Positions 34,118 to 45,355 of a DNA stretch of 64,000 nucleotides are shown here, one piece after another. The stretch is taken from positions 434,001 to 498,000 of the forward strand of contig JAXGYO010000003.1 of assembly GCA_040772225.1 (NCBI GenBank). Direction: 5' to 3'. Numbering within the stretch: position 1 is the first letter of the stretch; each line of letters opens with the position of its first letter. The notes beneath the pieces are model-generated. The model worked only from the letters and a program-made list of their open reading frames with translations, ran no database searches and had not been told where the DNA came from. A program made the translations under genes and the position numbers. Origin of the DNA: JAAYED01 sp040772225 (GTDB taxonomy: Bacteria > Chloroflexota > Anaerolineae > UBA1429).

Positions 34118-34178
34118 CGTGTTCCTCCAACGGTATTGCTTGCAGTATACAGGAGCCTTACGCCAGCCGCCAGCAGCT

Positions 34179-34207
34179 TTGACACGCCTTGCCATCACGC
34201 CTAGACT
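34179..34207 (+). promoter_or_regulatory. promoter of mutS2
   Basis: TTGACA at 34179-34184 and TAGACT at 34202-34207, 17-bp spacer, 35 bp before the start codon. Confidence 0.75.
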
Positions 34208-34241
34208 CACGTGCTGATCCTACTCGTCTTTGGCAGGAGCT

Positions 34242-36644
34242 ATGGGTACCCGCATGGATGCGCACTCTCTCGCGACGCTGGAATACCCCAGGATACTGCA
34301 GCAACTGGCCGACTATGCCGCCTTTTCGGCGAGCCATGCGCTGGTGATGGCCCTGCGCCCTGCTGCGGATATCGCCACGGTAGAGCTGCGACAGCAGGAG
34401 ACGACAGAGGCCAAGCGCCTGTTGTCCACCCGGGTGGAGGTGTCCGTAGGGGGAGCTCGCGACGTCCGGGAAGCCGCACGCCGTGCCGGCCTCGATGCGT
34501 CGCTGGCTGCGGAGGATCTGCTAGAGATCGGGATCACGCTCGCCAGTGCGCGGGAGATCTATCGCAAGCTCTCGCCGCTGGTCGAAGACTATCCGCTGCT
34601 GGCCGCCAGGGCCGGCGAGATTCGTCCGCTGACCCATGTGATCGATGAGATACGGCGTTGCCTGGACGATGACGGCCAGGTGGTCGATGCAGCCAGCCCG
34701 GAGTTGGCGCGTCTTCGTCGGGAGATATTCAGCGCCAAGGAGCGCCTGCTGGAGCGCTTGCGCCGCCTGGTGAGCGATCCCACCACGTCCAGGTACCTGC
34801 AGGAGCCGATCGTCACCGAGCGCAACGGGCGCTATGTGATCCCGCTCAAGATCGAGCATCGCGGCCGCATCCCCGGGCTGGTTCAGGACCAGTCCTCGAG
34901 CGGCGCGACGCTCTTTATCGAACCGCTGGCCACGGTGGAGCTCAATAACCGCTGGCACGAGCTGCAGATCGCCGAGCGCCACGAGGTGGCGCGCATCCTG
35001 CGAGCCCTCAGCGAACTGGTGGGGGCCGAGGCGGATAACATCATCAACAATGTGCGGCTCCTGGCCGAGATCGATCTGGCGCTCGCCAAAGCCCATTATT
35101 CCTTTGCGCTCAACGGGGTACCGGCTGAGCTGGCTGAAGGGCAGTGGCCCTCGTTCGCGGCGGATGCAACGATGGATCCATGGCAGCACCCACTGTATTT
35201 GCCGCGGGCGAGGCACCCGTTGCTCGATCCGGCCACGGTGGTGCCCATCGATGTGTACCTGGGCGGCAACAATACCGTTCTGGTGATCACCGGGCCCAAC
35301 ACTGGCGGCAAGACGGTCTCGCTCAAGACGGTAGGCCTGCTGGCGGCCATGAACCAGGCCGGCCTACATATTCCTGCGGGCGAGGGCGCGCGTCTGCCCG
35401 TCTTTTCGGGCATCTATGCCGATATCGGCGATGAGCAGTCCATCGAGCAGAGCCTGTCCACCTTTTCCTCGCATCTGACGCGTATCGTCGACATTCTCAA
35501 GCGCGCCGACGAACGCTCGCTGGTGCTTCTCGACGAGATCGGGGCTGGCACCGATCCGGTGGAGGGCGCGGCGCTGGCCCAGGCCTTGATCACGACGCTG
35601 CTGGAGCGGCGGGCGCTCACGCTTTGCTCTTCGCACTATTCTGAGCTCAAGGTCTATGCGTTCAGCACCGAGCGCGTGGAAAACGCCAGCGTCGAGTTCG
35701 ATGTCGAGACCCTGTCGCCGACCTATAAACTGAGCATCGGTTTGCCCGGGCGCAGCAACGCCTTTGCGATTGCGGAGCGGCTGGGACTACCCGAATCGGT
35801 TCTCGAACGGGCGCGAGCCATGATCTCGGCCGAAGAGGCGAGCGCCGACGTGCTGCTGGCCAACGTCAAGGCCGCCAGCGATGCTGCTGCTGAGGAGCTT
35901 TCTGCTGCGGAGACGGCCCGTCGTGAGGTACGGGCGCTGCAGGAGGAACTCCGCTTCAAGCTGTCACAGATCGAGGAGGCCCGGCGAGCCGTGCTGTCCG
36001 AGGCCCGCGAGCAGGCGCGTGAGGAACTGGAGCAGATCCGCGCCGAGCTACGGCAATGGCGCGGGCGCGTGGCTGCGACGGCTACTGAGCCAGTGAAAGA
36101 GATGCTGCAGGTGCTGGACCGTTTGGAGGATCGCATCGAGCCGGTGGAACCCGCCGGCGCGCCCCTGGCACCGGAGGACGTCGAGACCCTCCAGAAGGGT
36201 GATCGGGTGTGGGTGCCTTCCCTGGGTCAGGAGGGCGTACTGCAAGAGATCGAGGGCGACAGCGCGCTGGTGAGCCTGGGCGGGTTCCGCCTGCGCACCG
36301 AGCTGCACCGGCTGCGGTTCCGCGGCCGCTCGCTGGCGGCGGAAGCCCCGCCGGCCACGGAGGCCCGTGTGCGCCGCCCGCTGACAGCCTCGCCGGGCAT
36401 GGAGTTGCATCTGCGGGGGCTGCGCGCCGCCGAAGTGCCCGAGTTGCTGGATCGCTATATCGAGCAGGCCTACCTCTCAGGGCTGCCCTGGGTACACGTC
36501 GTGCATGGCAAGGGAATGGGTATACTCAAGCAGATCGTGCGCGAGCAGCTACGCAGCAACCCCCTCGTCAAGTCGTTTCGCGCGGGCGAGCTCTCCGAGG
36601 GCGGCGAGGGGATCACCGTCGTGCAACTGGAGAGCGCCGAGTAG
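34242..36644 (+). CDS. mutS2: MutS2 endonuclease/ATPase
   Basis: About 800 residues; start chosen at ATG 34242, though ATG 34254 is equally in frame. The core helical region is followed by the MutS ATPase: Walker A GPNTGGKT near residue 350, the STFSSHL block, and Walker B LVLLDEIGAGTDP. A coiled coil at about residues 530-620 leads to a C-terminal Smr nuclease domain (LHLRGL and HGKGMGILKQ). MutS2 suppresses homologous recombination and rescues collided ribosomes in other bacteria; it is not a mismatch repair protein. It is monocistronic behind its own promoter. Confidence 0.95.
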   Translation: MGTRMDAHSLATLEYPRILQQLADYAAFSASHALVMALRPAADIATVELRQQETTEAKRLLSTRVEVSVGGARDVREAARRAGLDASLAAEDLLEIGITLASAREIYRKLSPLVEDYPLLAARAGEIRPLTHVIDEIRRCLDDDGQVVDAASPELARLRREIFSAKERLLERLRRLVSDPTTSRYLQEPIVTERNGRYVIPLKIEHRGRIPGLVQDQSSSGATLFIEPLATVELNNRWHELQIAERHEVARILRALSELVGAEADNIINNVRLLAEIDLALAKAHYSFALNGVPAELAEGQWPSFAADATMDPWQHPLYLPRARHPLLDPATVVPIDVYLGGNNTVLVITGPNTGGKTVSLKTVGLLAAMNQAGLHIPAGEGARLPVFSGIYADIGDEQSIEQSLSTFSSHLTRIVDILKRADERSLVLLDEIGAGTDPVEGAALAQALITTLLERRALTLCSSHYSELKVYAFSTERVENASVEFDVETLSPTYKLSIGLPGRSNAFAIAERLGLPESVLERARAMISAEEASADVLLANVKAASDAAAEELSAAETARREVRALQEELRFKLSQIEEARRAVLSEAREQAREELEQIRAELRQWRGRVAATATEPVKEMLQVLDRLEDRIEPVEPAGAPLAPEDVETLQKGDRVWVPSLGQEGVLQEIEGDSALVSLGGFRLRTELHRLRFRGRSLAAEAPPATEARVRRPLTASPGMELHLRGLRAAEVPELLDRYIEQAYLSGLPWVHVVHGKGMGILKQIVREQLRSNPLVKSFRAGELSEGGEGITVVQLESAE

Positions 36645-37177
36645 CTAGTGGAGGGCGCGAGGTCTTTGCCTGCCTGGCCTCCGATTTAGTCGATGAAGCC
36701 GACGCCTGGCGCGACGGGTATCCTAACGTCCCCATCGACACGATCGCGGGAATTCCGGCACACCCGTTGAAGCGCTCCGGTCGCCAACGGCCACGGGGCA
36801 CCCCGCGGCCCGCCCCTACCGGACCCTTGCCGTGTTCACCCCCGTCTTTTACGCGCCCCCAAGGGGTTTTCCGGACCGCCGACATTCCTGTCGGCTCCGG
36901 ACCCGCATGGGGGTGATTCGCGTCGCACCGTTGTTCGGACCGCAGACTTTCCGGTCGGCAATGCCACTAGCGTCACGTGTAGCACTCTGGGCCGTTGGCG
37001 TCCGGAGCCGGCTGGAAGCCGGCGATCCATGATGCACCGTATCGCAGAGCACAAGGCGCTGAGTACAGCGCTCTGAGTACGGGGCACGCGCCCCAAAAAA
37101 GGGCTGCGTCGCACATCGTCAGTGGTCCATCGTCCATGGTCCGCAACGTGTAACGCGCAACACGCGACGGCCCCTGC
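36645..37177. other. 533-bp geneless stretch with REPs and a dispersed repeat
   Basis: No convincing gene. It contains the reverse-oriented GTAGGGGCGG-type block at 36791-36820 and three REP units of the GGACCGC/TCCGGA family: 36871-36901 (CGAC-attcct-GTCG stem), 36937-36960 and, inverted, 37000-37028 (GCCGGCT-gga-AGCCGGC). The first 100 bp are weakly coding-like and may be a decayed gene. The stretch separates convergent mutS2 and uvrC. Confidence 0.65.
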
Positions 37178-39022
<1,845 letters not shown>

Positions 39023-39072
39023 ATCCATTCCTGACTCTGGATCGGTTGCAGGTAGTTCCTCAGGCTAGACAG

Positions 39073-39101
39073 ATTATACCAGCCCGGGGCATCGCCTCCA
39101 A
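39073..39101 (-). promoter_or_regulatory. promoter of uvrC
   Basis: On the minus strand, TTGGAG at 39101-39096 and TATAAT at 39078-39073 with a 17-bp spacer. Confidence 0.75.
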
Positions 39102-39131
39102 TCAGAAGCATGCAGATGTGACGCCAACCTC

Positions 39132-39160
39132 TTGACGTGATAGAACATCTGTGCTATTCT
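39132..39160 (+). promoter_or_regulatory. promoter with an internal LexA-like half-box
   Basis: TTGACG at 39132-39137 and TATTCT at 39155-39160, 17-bp spacer. The spacer contains GAACATCTGTGC (39143-39154), an imperfect LexA-type box. Confidence 0.75.
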
Positions 39161-39163
39161 AGG

Positions 39164-39183
39164 AATAGAACAATCGTTCTATT
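39164..39183. promoter_or_regulatory. LexA/SOS-type box
   Basis: AATAGAAC and GTTCTATT are perfect inverted arms around AATC. The core GAAC-N4-GTTC is the Gram-positive-type LexA box. It begins 4 bp after the -10 element, a good position for repression. Confidence 0.75.
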
Positions 39184-39196
39184 CAGGAGGCCAGGC

Positions 39197-39463
39197 ATGG
39201 ATGTCATTGTAGGAACCATCATCGCGCTGGTGATCGTGAGCAGCGTTGACCGCTATCTGAATCCGGAGGAGTATGTGGTAGCCGGCAGGTCCGGGGAGAG
39301 GCGCCCTCTGCGCAGGATCCGCACGGTGCGTCCGATACTGCGGCGTCTCACAGGGAGCCTCGACCGCGGGCGATCTTTTTCGGCATCGCATCGCTGTTCC
39401 ATTTCGCAGGTGAGCCCCTGGCTGACCTGCGAGAGCTATGAGACGGTCACGGCCCGCCATTAA
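39197..39463 (+). CDS. small membrane protein, probably SOS-controlled
   Basis: 88 residues from ATG 39197 with AGGAGG upstream. One membrane helix (VIVGTIIALVIVSSV, residues 3-17) is followed by a strongly basic segment (residues 31-50, eight Arg) and a Ser/Cys-containing tail. I recognise no family. The control region carries two LexA-type boxes and the gene is next to uvrC. Small single-pass membrane proteins induced by DNA damage often block cell division (YneA, SidA types), so that role is a reasonable but unproved guess. An intrinsic terminator follows. Confidence 0.7.
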   Translation: MDVIVGTIIALVIVSSVDRYLNPEEYVVAGRSGERRPLRRIRTVRPILRRLTGSLDRGRSFSASHRCSISQVSPWLTCESYETVTARH

Positions 39464-39476
39464 GCGGGTCTGTACC

Positions 39477-39525
39477 ACCGGGGCCCGGACGCATCCCCAT
39501 CGCGACCTGGCCCCGGTTTTCTTTT
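39477..39525 (+). terminator. intrinsic terminator of the small SOS-type gene
   Basis: ACCGGGGCC (39477-39485) pairs with GGCCCCGGT (39509-39517), followed by TTTCTTTT. The loop is 23 nt. Confidence 0.75.
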
Positions 39526-39549
39526 GGAGCACAGGCGCTGATCCCCTGG

Positions 39550-39918
39550 CTACCCCGCCTCCATGCGCCGGCTGGTCATGATATCCATGCCACAATCCAG
39601 AATGTTCTCAACGACGATTTGATGCTCCTCAACAGGCGCCTGCAGTTCGACATCGCGCAGAACGCGGGCGATCTCAAACATGAGCCCCTTGGGCACAGGC
39701 CCGCTGGAGCGCACAGGAACAAGCGGCAGGCGGCCATTACGGACACGGACGGTCGTGGTGAGCATGCGTCGCGGCGCGGTGAGTTCCTCGCGCACAAAGG
39801 CCTCGCCGCGCTGGCACGCGTGACCGCGGATCGAGATCAGTTTGTCGCCCTCGACCTCGGCCTGGATGCTGCACCCCACCGGGCAGGTGACACAGATAAA
39901 CTCGCGTTGTTCGGACAT
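39550..39918 (-). CDS. DUF1667 protein
   Basis: 122 residues. Two N-terminal cysteines (ICVTCPVGC) plus a later GHACQRGEAF give a Cys set suited to an Fe-S or zinc site. DUF1667 proteins are regularly encoded after glycerol-3-phosphate dehydrogenase-type flavoproteins, as here. Probably an electron-transfer or assembly partner of the two flavoproteins upstream. AAGGAG precedes the ATG. Confidence 0.85.
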   Translation of the reverse strand: MSEQREFICVTCPVGCSIQAEVEGDKLISIRGHACQRGEAFVREELTAPRRMLTTTVRVRNGRLPLVPVRSSGPVPKGLMFEIARVLRDVELQAPVEEHQIVVENILDCGMDIMTSRRMEAG

Positions 39919-39942
39919 ACACCGTTCTCCTTGCGCGAGAGA

Positions 39943-41214
39943 CTATTCGAGCACGTGGACGCTCAGCTCGCGGGCGTCCGCGATCTCCCCGGCCACGCGG
40001 GGCTGCAGGGTGAGGGCCACCATCTCGGCCGGCCGCACATAGCGGTAGCGCCGCGAGACGAGTACCGTTTCGCCAAGCCGCACCTCGGCGCGCACCGGTG
40101 CCTCCACCGGTTGCCGCACCCGGAACTGGAGCACCACGGGGCCCTCCTCCAGCGCGCTCAGATGCAGGCTCTGGGGCACCACCGCGCGCACATTCTCGCC
40201 CGCCTTCAGGCGGATGACCGGCCCACGATCGCTCGGCGCCTGGCTCACGTAGCGGCCCGCGGAGCGCCCGGCGATACGCGCCGCCTCGCTGACGTCGTCC
40301 ACCAGATCATAGACGTGCACGACGTTGCCCGCGGCGAAGATGCCCGGCACATCGGTGGCATAGCCCTCGTCCACGAACGGACCGCCCGTGACGGGATCGA
40401 TGGTCGCGCCCGCCATGCGGGTGAGTTCGTTCTCGGGGATCAGCCCCACCGAGAGGAGCAGGGTGTCGCAGGGGATCATGCGCTCGGTGCCGGGGACCGG
40501 GCGCCAGCGCTCGTCCACGCCGCTCACTACCACAGATTCGACGCGCTCGCGACCCCGCACTTCGGTGACCGTCGTGCACAGGTGCAGCGGGATATCGAAA
40601 TCCCGGATGCACTGCACCAGGTTGCGACGCAGCCCGCTGATATACGGCAGAATCTCGCACATTGCGGCGACCTCGGCGCCCTCCAGCGTGAGCCGGCGCG
40701 CCATGATCATGCCGATATCGCCCGAGCCGAGGATCACGTAGCGCTCGCCTGGCATGTAGCCTTCCATGTTGACCAGGCGTTGCGCCGTGCCCGCAGAGTA
40801 CACGCCGGCCGGACGGCTGCCGGGGATTGCCAGCGCGCCGCGGGGCCGCTCGCGGCAGCCCATCGCCAGCACCAGCGCCCGCGGCAGGATCTCGATCAAG
40901 CCCAGGGCCTTGCTGGTGGCTACCACGCGGCGGGATCGATCCACGCTCAGCACCATGGTCTCGCTGAGCACCTCGAGGCCGGCGTCGCGCACCCGGTCGA
41001 TCCAGCGCCAGGCGTACTCGGGTCCCGAGAGGTCCTCGCCGAACTCGCGCACGCCAAAGCCGGTATGGATGCACTGCTGCAGGATACCGCCCAGCTCGTC
41101 GTTGCGCTCCAGCAGCAGGACCTGCTCGGCGCCGTTGGCCCTGGCCTCGTAGGCGGCCGCCAGGCCCGCCGGCCCGCAGCCGATCACCAGGACGTCGCAG
41201 GTGAGGGTTTTCAC
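39943..41214 (-). CDS. FAD/NAD(P)-dependent oxidoreductase of the glp operon
   Basis: 423 residues. An N-terminal FAD motif (VIGCGPAGLAAAYEARA) and an internal NAD motif (YVILGSGDIGMIMARRL) indicate the pyridine-nucleotide disulfide oxidoreductase fold; a CIHTGFG cysteine follows the FAD motif. Its GTG start overlaps the TGA of the GlpA-like gene. It most likely carries electrons between the dehydrogenase and NAD or ferredoxin, replacing GlpB/GlpC of other bacteria. Confidence 0.85.
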   Translation of the reverse strand: MKTLTCDVLVIGCGPAGLAAAYEARANGAEQVLLLERNDELGGILQQCIHTGFGVREFGEDLSGPEYAWRWIDRVRDAGLEVLSETMVLSVDRSRRVVATSKALGLIEILPRALVLAMGCRERPRGALAIPGSRPAGVYSAGTAQRLVNMEGYMPGERYVILGSGDIGMIMARRLTLEGAEVAAMCEILPYISGLRRNLVQCIRDFDIPLHLCTTVTEVRGRERVESVVVSGVDERWRPVPGTERMIPCDTLLLSVGLIPENELTRMAGATIDPVTGGPFVDEGYATDVPGIFAAGNVVHVYDLVDDVSEAARIAGRSAGRYVSQAPSDRGPVIRLKAGENVRAVVPQSLHLSALEEGPVVLQFRVRQPVEAPVRAEVRLGETVLVSRRYRYVRPAEMVALTLQPRVAGEIADARELSVHVLE

Positions 41215-42743
41215 TCTGCCACCTCCCCGGTTCTGGCCGACCCGGTCAGAACCGGAGCGGTTCCGACCGCTACGGTTCCGACCGCCTTGGTGGGGCGGAC
41301 AACGAGGGGCGATGCGCCGCCCTTCAGGGTGATCTCCAGCGGAGAGACGCCGTACTCGCGGGCCATGATCTCGATCACCAGCGGCGTGTCAAAGGCGCCC
41401 TGGCAGCGGCCGGTGCCGATGCGTGTGCGGCGCTTGAGCGCGTCATAGGTGCGCGCTGGGATGGGCGTGTGACAGGCAGCCACCACCTCCCCCTCAGTGA
41501 CCGTTTCGCAGCGGCAGATGACCCGGCCATAGCGCGGGTCCTGCGCGATGAGCGCCTCCTGCTCGGCGCTGGACAGATGCGAAAAGCGCGGGATGCCCTT
41601 GCGCAGCGGGTTGAACTCGGGGCGCTCGATCATCTCAAGGCCGGCCTCCCGCAGCATCTCCACCACATGCACGGCGATGGCGGGCGAGGCGGTGAGCCCG
41701 GGCGATTCGATGCCAGCCAGCACCAGCAGACCGGGGCGCTCGGCGGGTATCTCGATCAGGAAATCCCCGGTATTACCGCCGGCGCGCAAGCCTGTGAAAG
41801 AGCGGATGATCTGGCGCGTGTCCAGACCCGGCACGAGCTTGAGGGCGCCGGTCATGACCTCGTCCAGCCCCTCGGCGGTCGTGCTCAGGTTCTCTTTGTC
41901 ATGAATGTTGGTGGCCGTGGGCCCCAGCATGATGTTGCCGTGGATGGTGGGGGTCACCAGGATCCCCTTGCTCACCGGTGTGGGGCAGGGGAACAGCACG
42001 TTGCGCACCTGCGCACGGGCCGTGCGATCCAGCACGAAATACTCGCCCTTGCGCGGGGTGATGGTAAAGCTATCCAGCCCGGCGGCGTGCATCAGATCGT
42101 CGGCGAATAGCCCCGCGGCGATGATCGTCCAGCGCGAGCGGAAGGCCCCCCGGTTGGTGATCACGCCAGCGATGGCGGAGCCATCGCCCGTGTCCGCCTC
42201 GCGCAGGAACCCCTGCACCTCGGTCTCGAGCCGCAACTCGACGCCATTGCTGACGGCATTCTCCGCCGCGGCGAAACAGAGCGCAAAGGGATCGACGATC
42301 CCACCCGTGGCGGCATAGAGCGCGCCCGTGGTGCTCTCGGTCAGGCCCGGTTCACGGCGGCGCATCTCCTCACCCGAGATCAGCTCCAGGCCCGGGATGC
42401 CGTTCGCGACCCCGCGCTCGTAGAGGTCCCGCAGCGTGATTAGATCCTCGTCACTGATGCCGACGACATAGGTGCCGCAGCGATCGAACTCGATGTCGAG
42501 TTCGCCACAGATCTGCTCGAACATCGGGTTCCCGGCCACATTAAAGCGGGCCTTGTTCGTGCCCGGCTTGGCGTCATAGCCGGCGTGCACGATAGCCGTA
42601 TTCGCCTTGGTGGTGCCGTCGCCCACATCGGCCGCCTTGTCCAGCAGCAGGATGCGCAGGCGGTAGCGCGAGAGTTGGCGGGCGATGTGCGCGCCCACCA
42701 CACCGGCGCCGATGATGATGACGTCGTAGCGTGCCTCAGGCAT
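41211..42743 (-). CDS. glpA: glycerol-3-phosphate dehydrogenase-like flavoprotein (GlpA type)
   Basis: 510 residues (or 512 from ATG 42749). It has the DAO-fold FAD motif VIIIGAGVVGAHIARQL, the TTKANTAIVHAGYDAKPG substrate region and a C-terminal BFD-like [2Fe-2S] domain (CRCETVTEGEVV...GRCQGAFD). This two-part layout is that of anaerobic GlpA. It oxidises glycerol 3-phosphate to dihydroxyacetone phosphate. Its start overlaps the end of glpK, and the C-terminal iron-sulfur site suggests transfer to the flavoprotein encoded next. Confidence 0.85.
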   Translation of the reverse strand: MPEARYDVIIIGAGVVGAHIARQLSRYRLRILLLDKAADVGDGTTKANTAIVHAGYDAKPGTNKARFNVAGNPMFEQICGELDIEFDRCGTYVVGISDEDLITLRDLYERGVANGIPGLELISGEEMRRREPGLTESTTGALYAATGGIVDPFALCFAAAENAVSNGVELRLETEVQGFLREADTGDGSAIAGVITNRGAFRSRWTIIAAGLFADDLMHAAGLDSFTITPRKGEYFVLDRTARAQVRNVLFPCPTPVSKGILVTPTIHGNIMLGPTATNIHDKENLSTTAEGLDEVMTGALKLVPGLDTRQIIRSFTGLRAGGNTGDFLIEIPAERPGLLVLAGIESPGLTASPAIAVHVVEMLREAGLEMIERPEFNPLRKGIPRFSHLSSAEQEALIAQDPRYGRVICRCETVTEGEVVAACHTPIPARTYDALKRRTRIGTGRCQGAFDTPLVIEIMAREYGVSPLEITLKGGASPLVVRPTKAVGTVAVGTAPVLTGSARTGEVAE

Positions 42744-44265
42744 CGGCATTCTCGCTTTCGAGCCACCCTCGCGTGCGCGAGATTGCCTTTTTCCAGCCGG
42801 CATAGGCCTCCGCCCGGCGCGCGTCGTCCCAGACGGGCGTGAACTCGCGCTGCACCTGCCAGTTTTGCTTGAGATCATCCAGCCCGCTCCAGAAACCTGT
42901 GGCCAGTCCCGCCATATAGGCCGAGCCCAGGGCGGTGGTCTCGCCCACCGTGGGGCGGATGACGGTCTTGTTGAGCACGTCCGCCTGGAGCTGCATCAGC
43001 AGGTTGTTTGCCGAGGCGCCGCCATCGACCTTGAGCGCGCGCAGGGCGATACCCGAGTCGGCCTCCATGGCCTCCAGGACATCGCGGGTGCTGTAGCAGA
43101 TCGATTCCAGTGTGGCGCGGACAATGTGCGCTTTGCTGGAAAAGCGCGTCAGACCCAGGATAGCTCCGCGGGCGTACATGTCCCAGTAGGGAGCGAACAA
43201 ACCGGAAAAGGCGGGTACAAAGTAGACGCCGCCGTTGTCCTCCACGGTGCCCGCGATGGTCTCCGTCTCGGCGGCCGTTTGCACGAGCCCCAGGCTGTCG
43301 CGCAGCCATTGGACGGCGGCGCCGGTGACGGCGATGGATCCCTCCAGGGCATAGGCGCAGCTGCCATCGCCCAGGCCATAGGCCACGGTGGTGAGCAGGC
43401 CGCTGTGCGAGGGCACCCGCTCGGCGCCGGTGTTCATCAGCAGGAAGGAGCCGGTCCCGTAGGTGTTCTTGGCCTCGCCCGGGAGAAAGCAGGTCTGGCC
43501 CACCAGGGCGCCCTGCTGGTCGCCCAGACAGCCGCAGACCGGGATGCTGGCCCCAAAGAGGCTGGCAGGCGTGCTGCCATAGGTGGCGCTGTCGCTGGAG
43601 GGGCGGATCTCGGGCAGCATCTGCCGCGGGATGCCCAGGATGCCCAGCAACTCGTCATCCCACTGGCGGGTGGCGATGTTCATCAGCAGGGTGCGCGAGG
43701 CGTTGGTCACGTCGGTGACATGCACGCCGCCCTGTGGCCCGCCGGTCAGATTCCAGATCAGCCAGGAGTCGATGGTGCCAAAGAGGGCATCGCCGCGCTC
43801 GGCGGCCTCGCGGAGGCCGGGGACGTGCTCCAGCAGCCAGCGGATTTTGGGCCCGGAAAAGTAGACCGAGATCAGCAGGCCGGTGCGCTCGCGGATCAGG
43901 TCCTCCAGGCCGTCATTCTGCAACTGCTGGCAGATTTCCTGGGTGCGCATGCATTGCCAGACCACGGCATTGTGGTAGGGCCGACCGGTGTGGCGGTTCC
44001 AGACCACGGTGGTCTCGCGCTGGTTGGTGATTCCGAGCGCCACGAGTTCGGCGGCGTCCACATGGGCCTGTGTCAGCGCGCCGTGAACGGTCTCCTGGAC
44101 GGCGTGCCAGATCTCGAGCGGGTCGTGCTCGATCCAGCCGGGGCGAGGCAGGATCTGCTCATGCTCCTTGTAGGAACGGCCGATATCCAGCCCCTGATGG
44201 TCGAACACCATGCAGCGGGTGCCGGTAGTGCCCTGGTCGATCGCGGCGACAACGTGTCTCGTCAC
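42736..44265 (-). CDS. glpK: glycerol kinase
   Basis: 509 residues of the FGGY kinase family. The N-terminal phosphate loop AIDQGTTGTRCMVFD, the NQRETTVVWNRHTG glycerol-binding segment and the DGGASANNLLMQLQAD ATP-domain block are canonical. It phosphorylates glycerol to glycerol 3-phosphate, feeding the GlpA-like dehydrogenase whose gene overlaps its end. Confidence 0.97.
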   Translation of the reverse strand: MTRHVVAAIDQGTTGTRCMVFDHQGLDIGRSYKEHEQILPRPGWIEHDPLEIWHAVQETVHGALTQAHVDAAELVALGITNQRETTVVWNRHTGRPYHNAVVWQCMRTQEICQQLQNDGLEDLIRERTGLLISVYFSGPKIRWLLEHVPGLREAAERGDALFGTIDSWLIWNLTGGPQGGVHVTDVTNASRTLLMNIATRQWDDELLGILGIPRQMLPEIRPSSDSATYGSTPASLFGASIPVCGCLGDQQGALVGQTCFLPGEAKNTYGTGSFLLMNTGAERVPSHSGLLTTVAYGLGDGSCAYALEGSIAVTGAAVQWLRDSLGLVQTAAETETIAGTVEDNGGVYFVPAFSGLFAPYWDMYARGAILGLTRFSSKAHIVRATLESICYSTRDVLEAMEADSGIALRALKVDGGASANNLLMQLQADVLNKTVIRPTVGETTALGSAYMAGLATGFWSGLDDLKQNWQVQREFTPVWDDARRAEAYAGWKKAISRTRGWLESENADA

Positions 44266-44293
44266 GGATACCCCCCTGTAGCGAGTGCGAGGC

Positions 44294-45310
44294 TCAGGCC
44301 CCGGGCTTGAGAATGACTTTGGCGGTCTGGTTGGTGGCGCACAGCTCGAGGGCCTGCTGGGCCTGTGAGAGCGGGAAGGTGTGGCTGATGAGCTGCTCCA
44401 CCACCGGCGACTCTTGAATCACCTGCATGATCTTGGGAAAGAGGTTCAGGTTATAGTGCCAGGAACCGTGGATGGTGAGGCCCTTGCGGATCATGTCAGG
44501 GCTGATCTTGATGGCGAGCTCGTTGTAGCACTCGCCGACGAAGGCGACCTGGCCGCGGCGCCGGGTAGCGTCGATGCAGAAACGTTCCGCGGCGACGGTG
44601 CCGGAGCAGTCGATGGCCGCATCCACGCCCACGCCGCCCGTCAGGTCCATCACCTGTGACAGGGCCTGCGGGTCGCGCGGGTCGATCACGGCCTCGGCGC
44701 CAAGGTCCAGGGCCTTTTGCACGCGGTAGGGGATCGACTCGACCGCGATCACGCGCGTGCCGCGAAAGCGGGCGTTGATGATGCCCCCCAGGCCCACGGG
44801 GCCCATGCCGGTGATCAGCAGCGTGTCGAAGGTGTCGACGCCCATGCGGTCCATGGCGCCAAAGGTCGGGCCCAGACCGCAGACGGCGAGAGAGCCCAGT
44901 TCGTACGAGACGCCGTCCGGGATGCGCGGCAGGATCCAACCGGGCTTGAGCAGGTACTCGTTGTAGGTGGCCCGGCCCTCGGGCGTGCCGGCATAGGTCT
45001 CATAGTCATAGCCGTGCTGGCAATAGATGAAATCGCCCGCCACACACAGCGGGCACTTGCCGCAGGGATAGAACGGCATGGCCACCACGCGGTCGCCCAC
45101 CTTGACCCGGCCCGGCTGGGCGACCTCCACGACCTCGCCGGCGGCCTCATGGCCCAGGTGCTGGCTGGGCGTGCCCGCGACAAAGGCCTTGTACTCGGTG
45201 CACATGGGGATAGCGTGTACCTTGACCAGGGCCCAATCGCCCACGGCGTGGGGCGTGGGGACGTCGACGATGGTGGCCTGGCGCACTCCGGTAATGGTGA
45301 CCTTTTTCAT
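44294..45310 (-). CDS. zinc-dependent alcohol/polyol dehydrogenase (MDR family)
   Basis: 338 residues. The catalytic zinc site shows a Cys in MCTEYKAF and GHEAAGEV, and the structural zinc is held by the four cysteines of CGKCPLCVAGDFIYC. The NAD fold motif is GMGPVGLGGI. It resembles sorbitol/threonine-type dehydrogenases; the substrate is unknown, but its place in front of glpK suggests polyol or glycerol-related oxidation. First gene of the operon, behind a promoter at 45356-45384. Confidence 0.9.
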   Translation of the reverse strand: MKKVTITGVRQATIVDVPTPHAVGDWALVKVHAIPMCTEYKAFVAGTPSQHLGHEAAGEVVEVAQPGRVKVGDRVVAMPFYPCGKCPLCVAGDFIYCQHGYDYETYAGTPEGRATYNEYLLKPGWILPRIPDGVSYELGSLAVCGLGPTFGAMDRMGVDTFDTLLITGMGPVGLGGIINARFRGTRVIAVESIPYRVQKALDLGAEAVIDPRDPQALSQVMDLTGGVGVDAAIDCSGTVAAERFCIDATRRRGQVAFVGECYNELAIKISPDMIRKGLTIHGSWHYNLNLFPKIMQVIQESPVVEQLISHTFPLSQAQQALELCATNQTAKVILKPGA

Positions 45311-45355
45311 GGAGACCTCCGCGCTGGGGCAGTGCCCGGTCTGGGCGACGGGGCT

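Noticed and set aside
36662..36760. A possible gene fragment after mutS2
   Set aside because: Only about 30 plausible codons, with no start, ribosome binding site or recognised motif; left as part of the geneless stretch.
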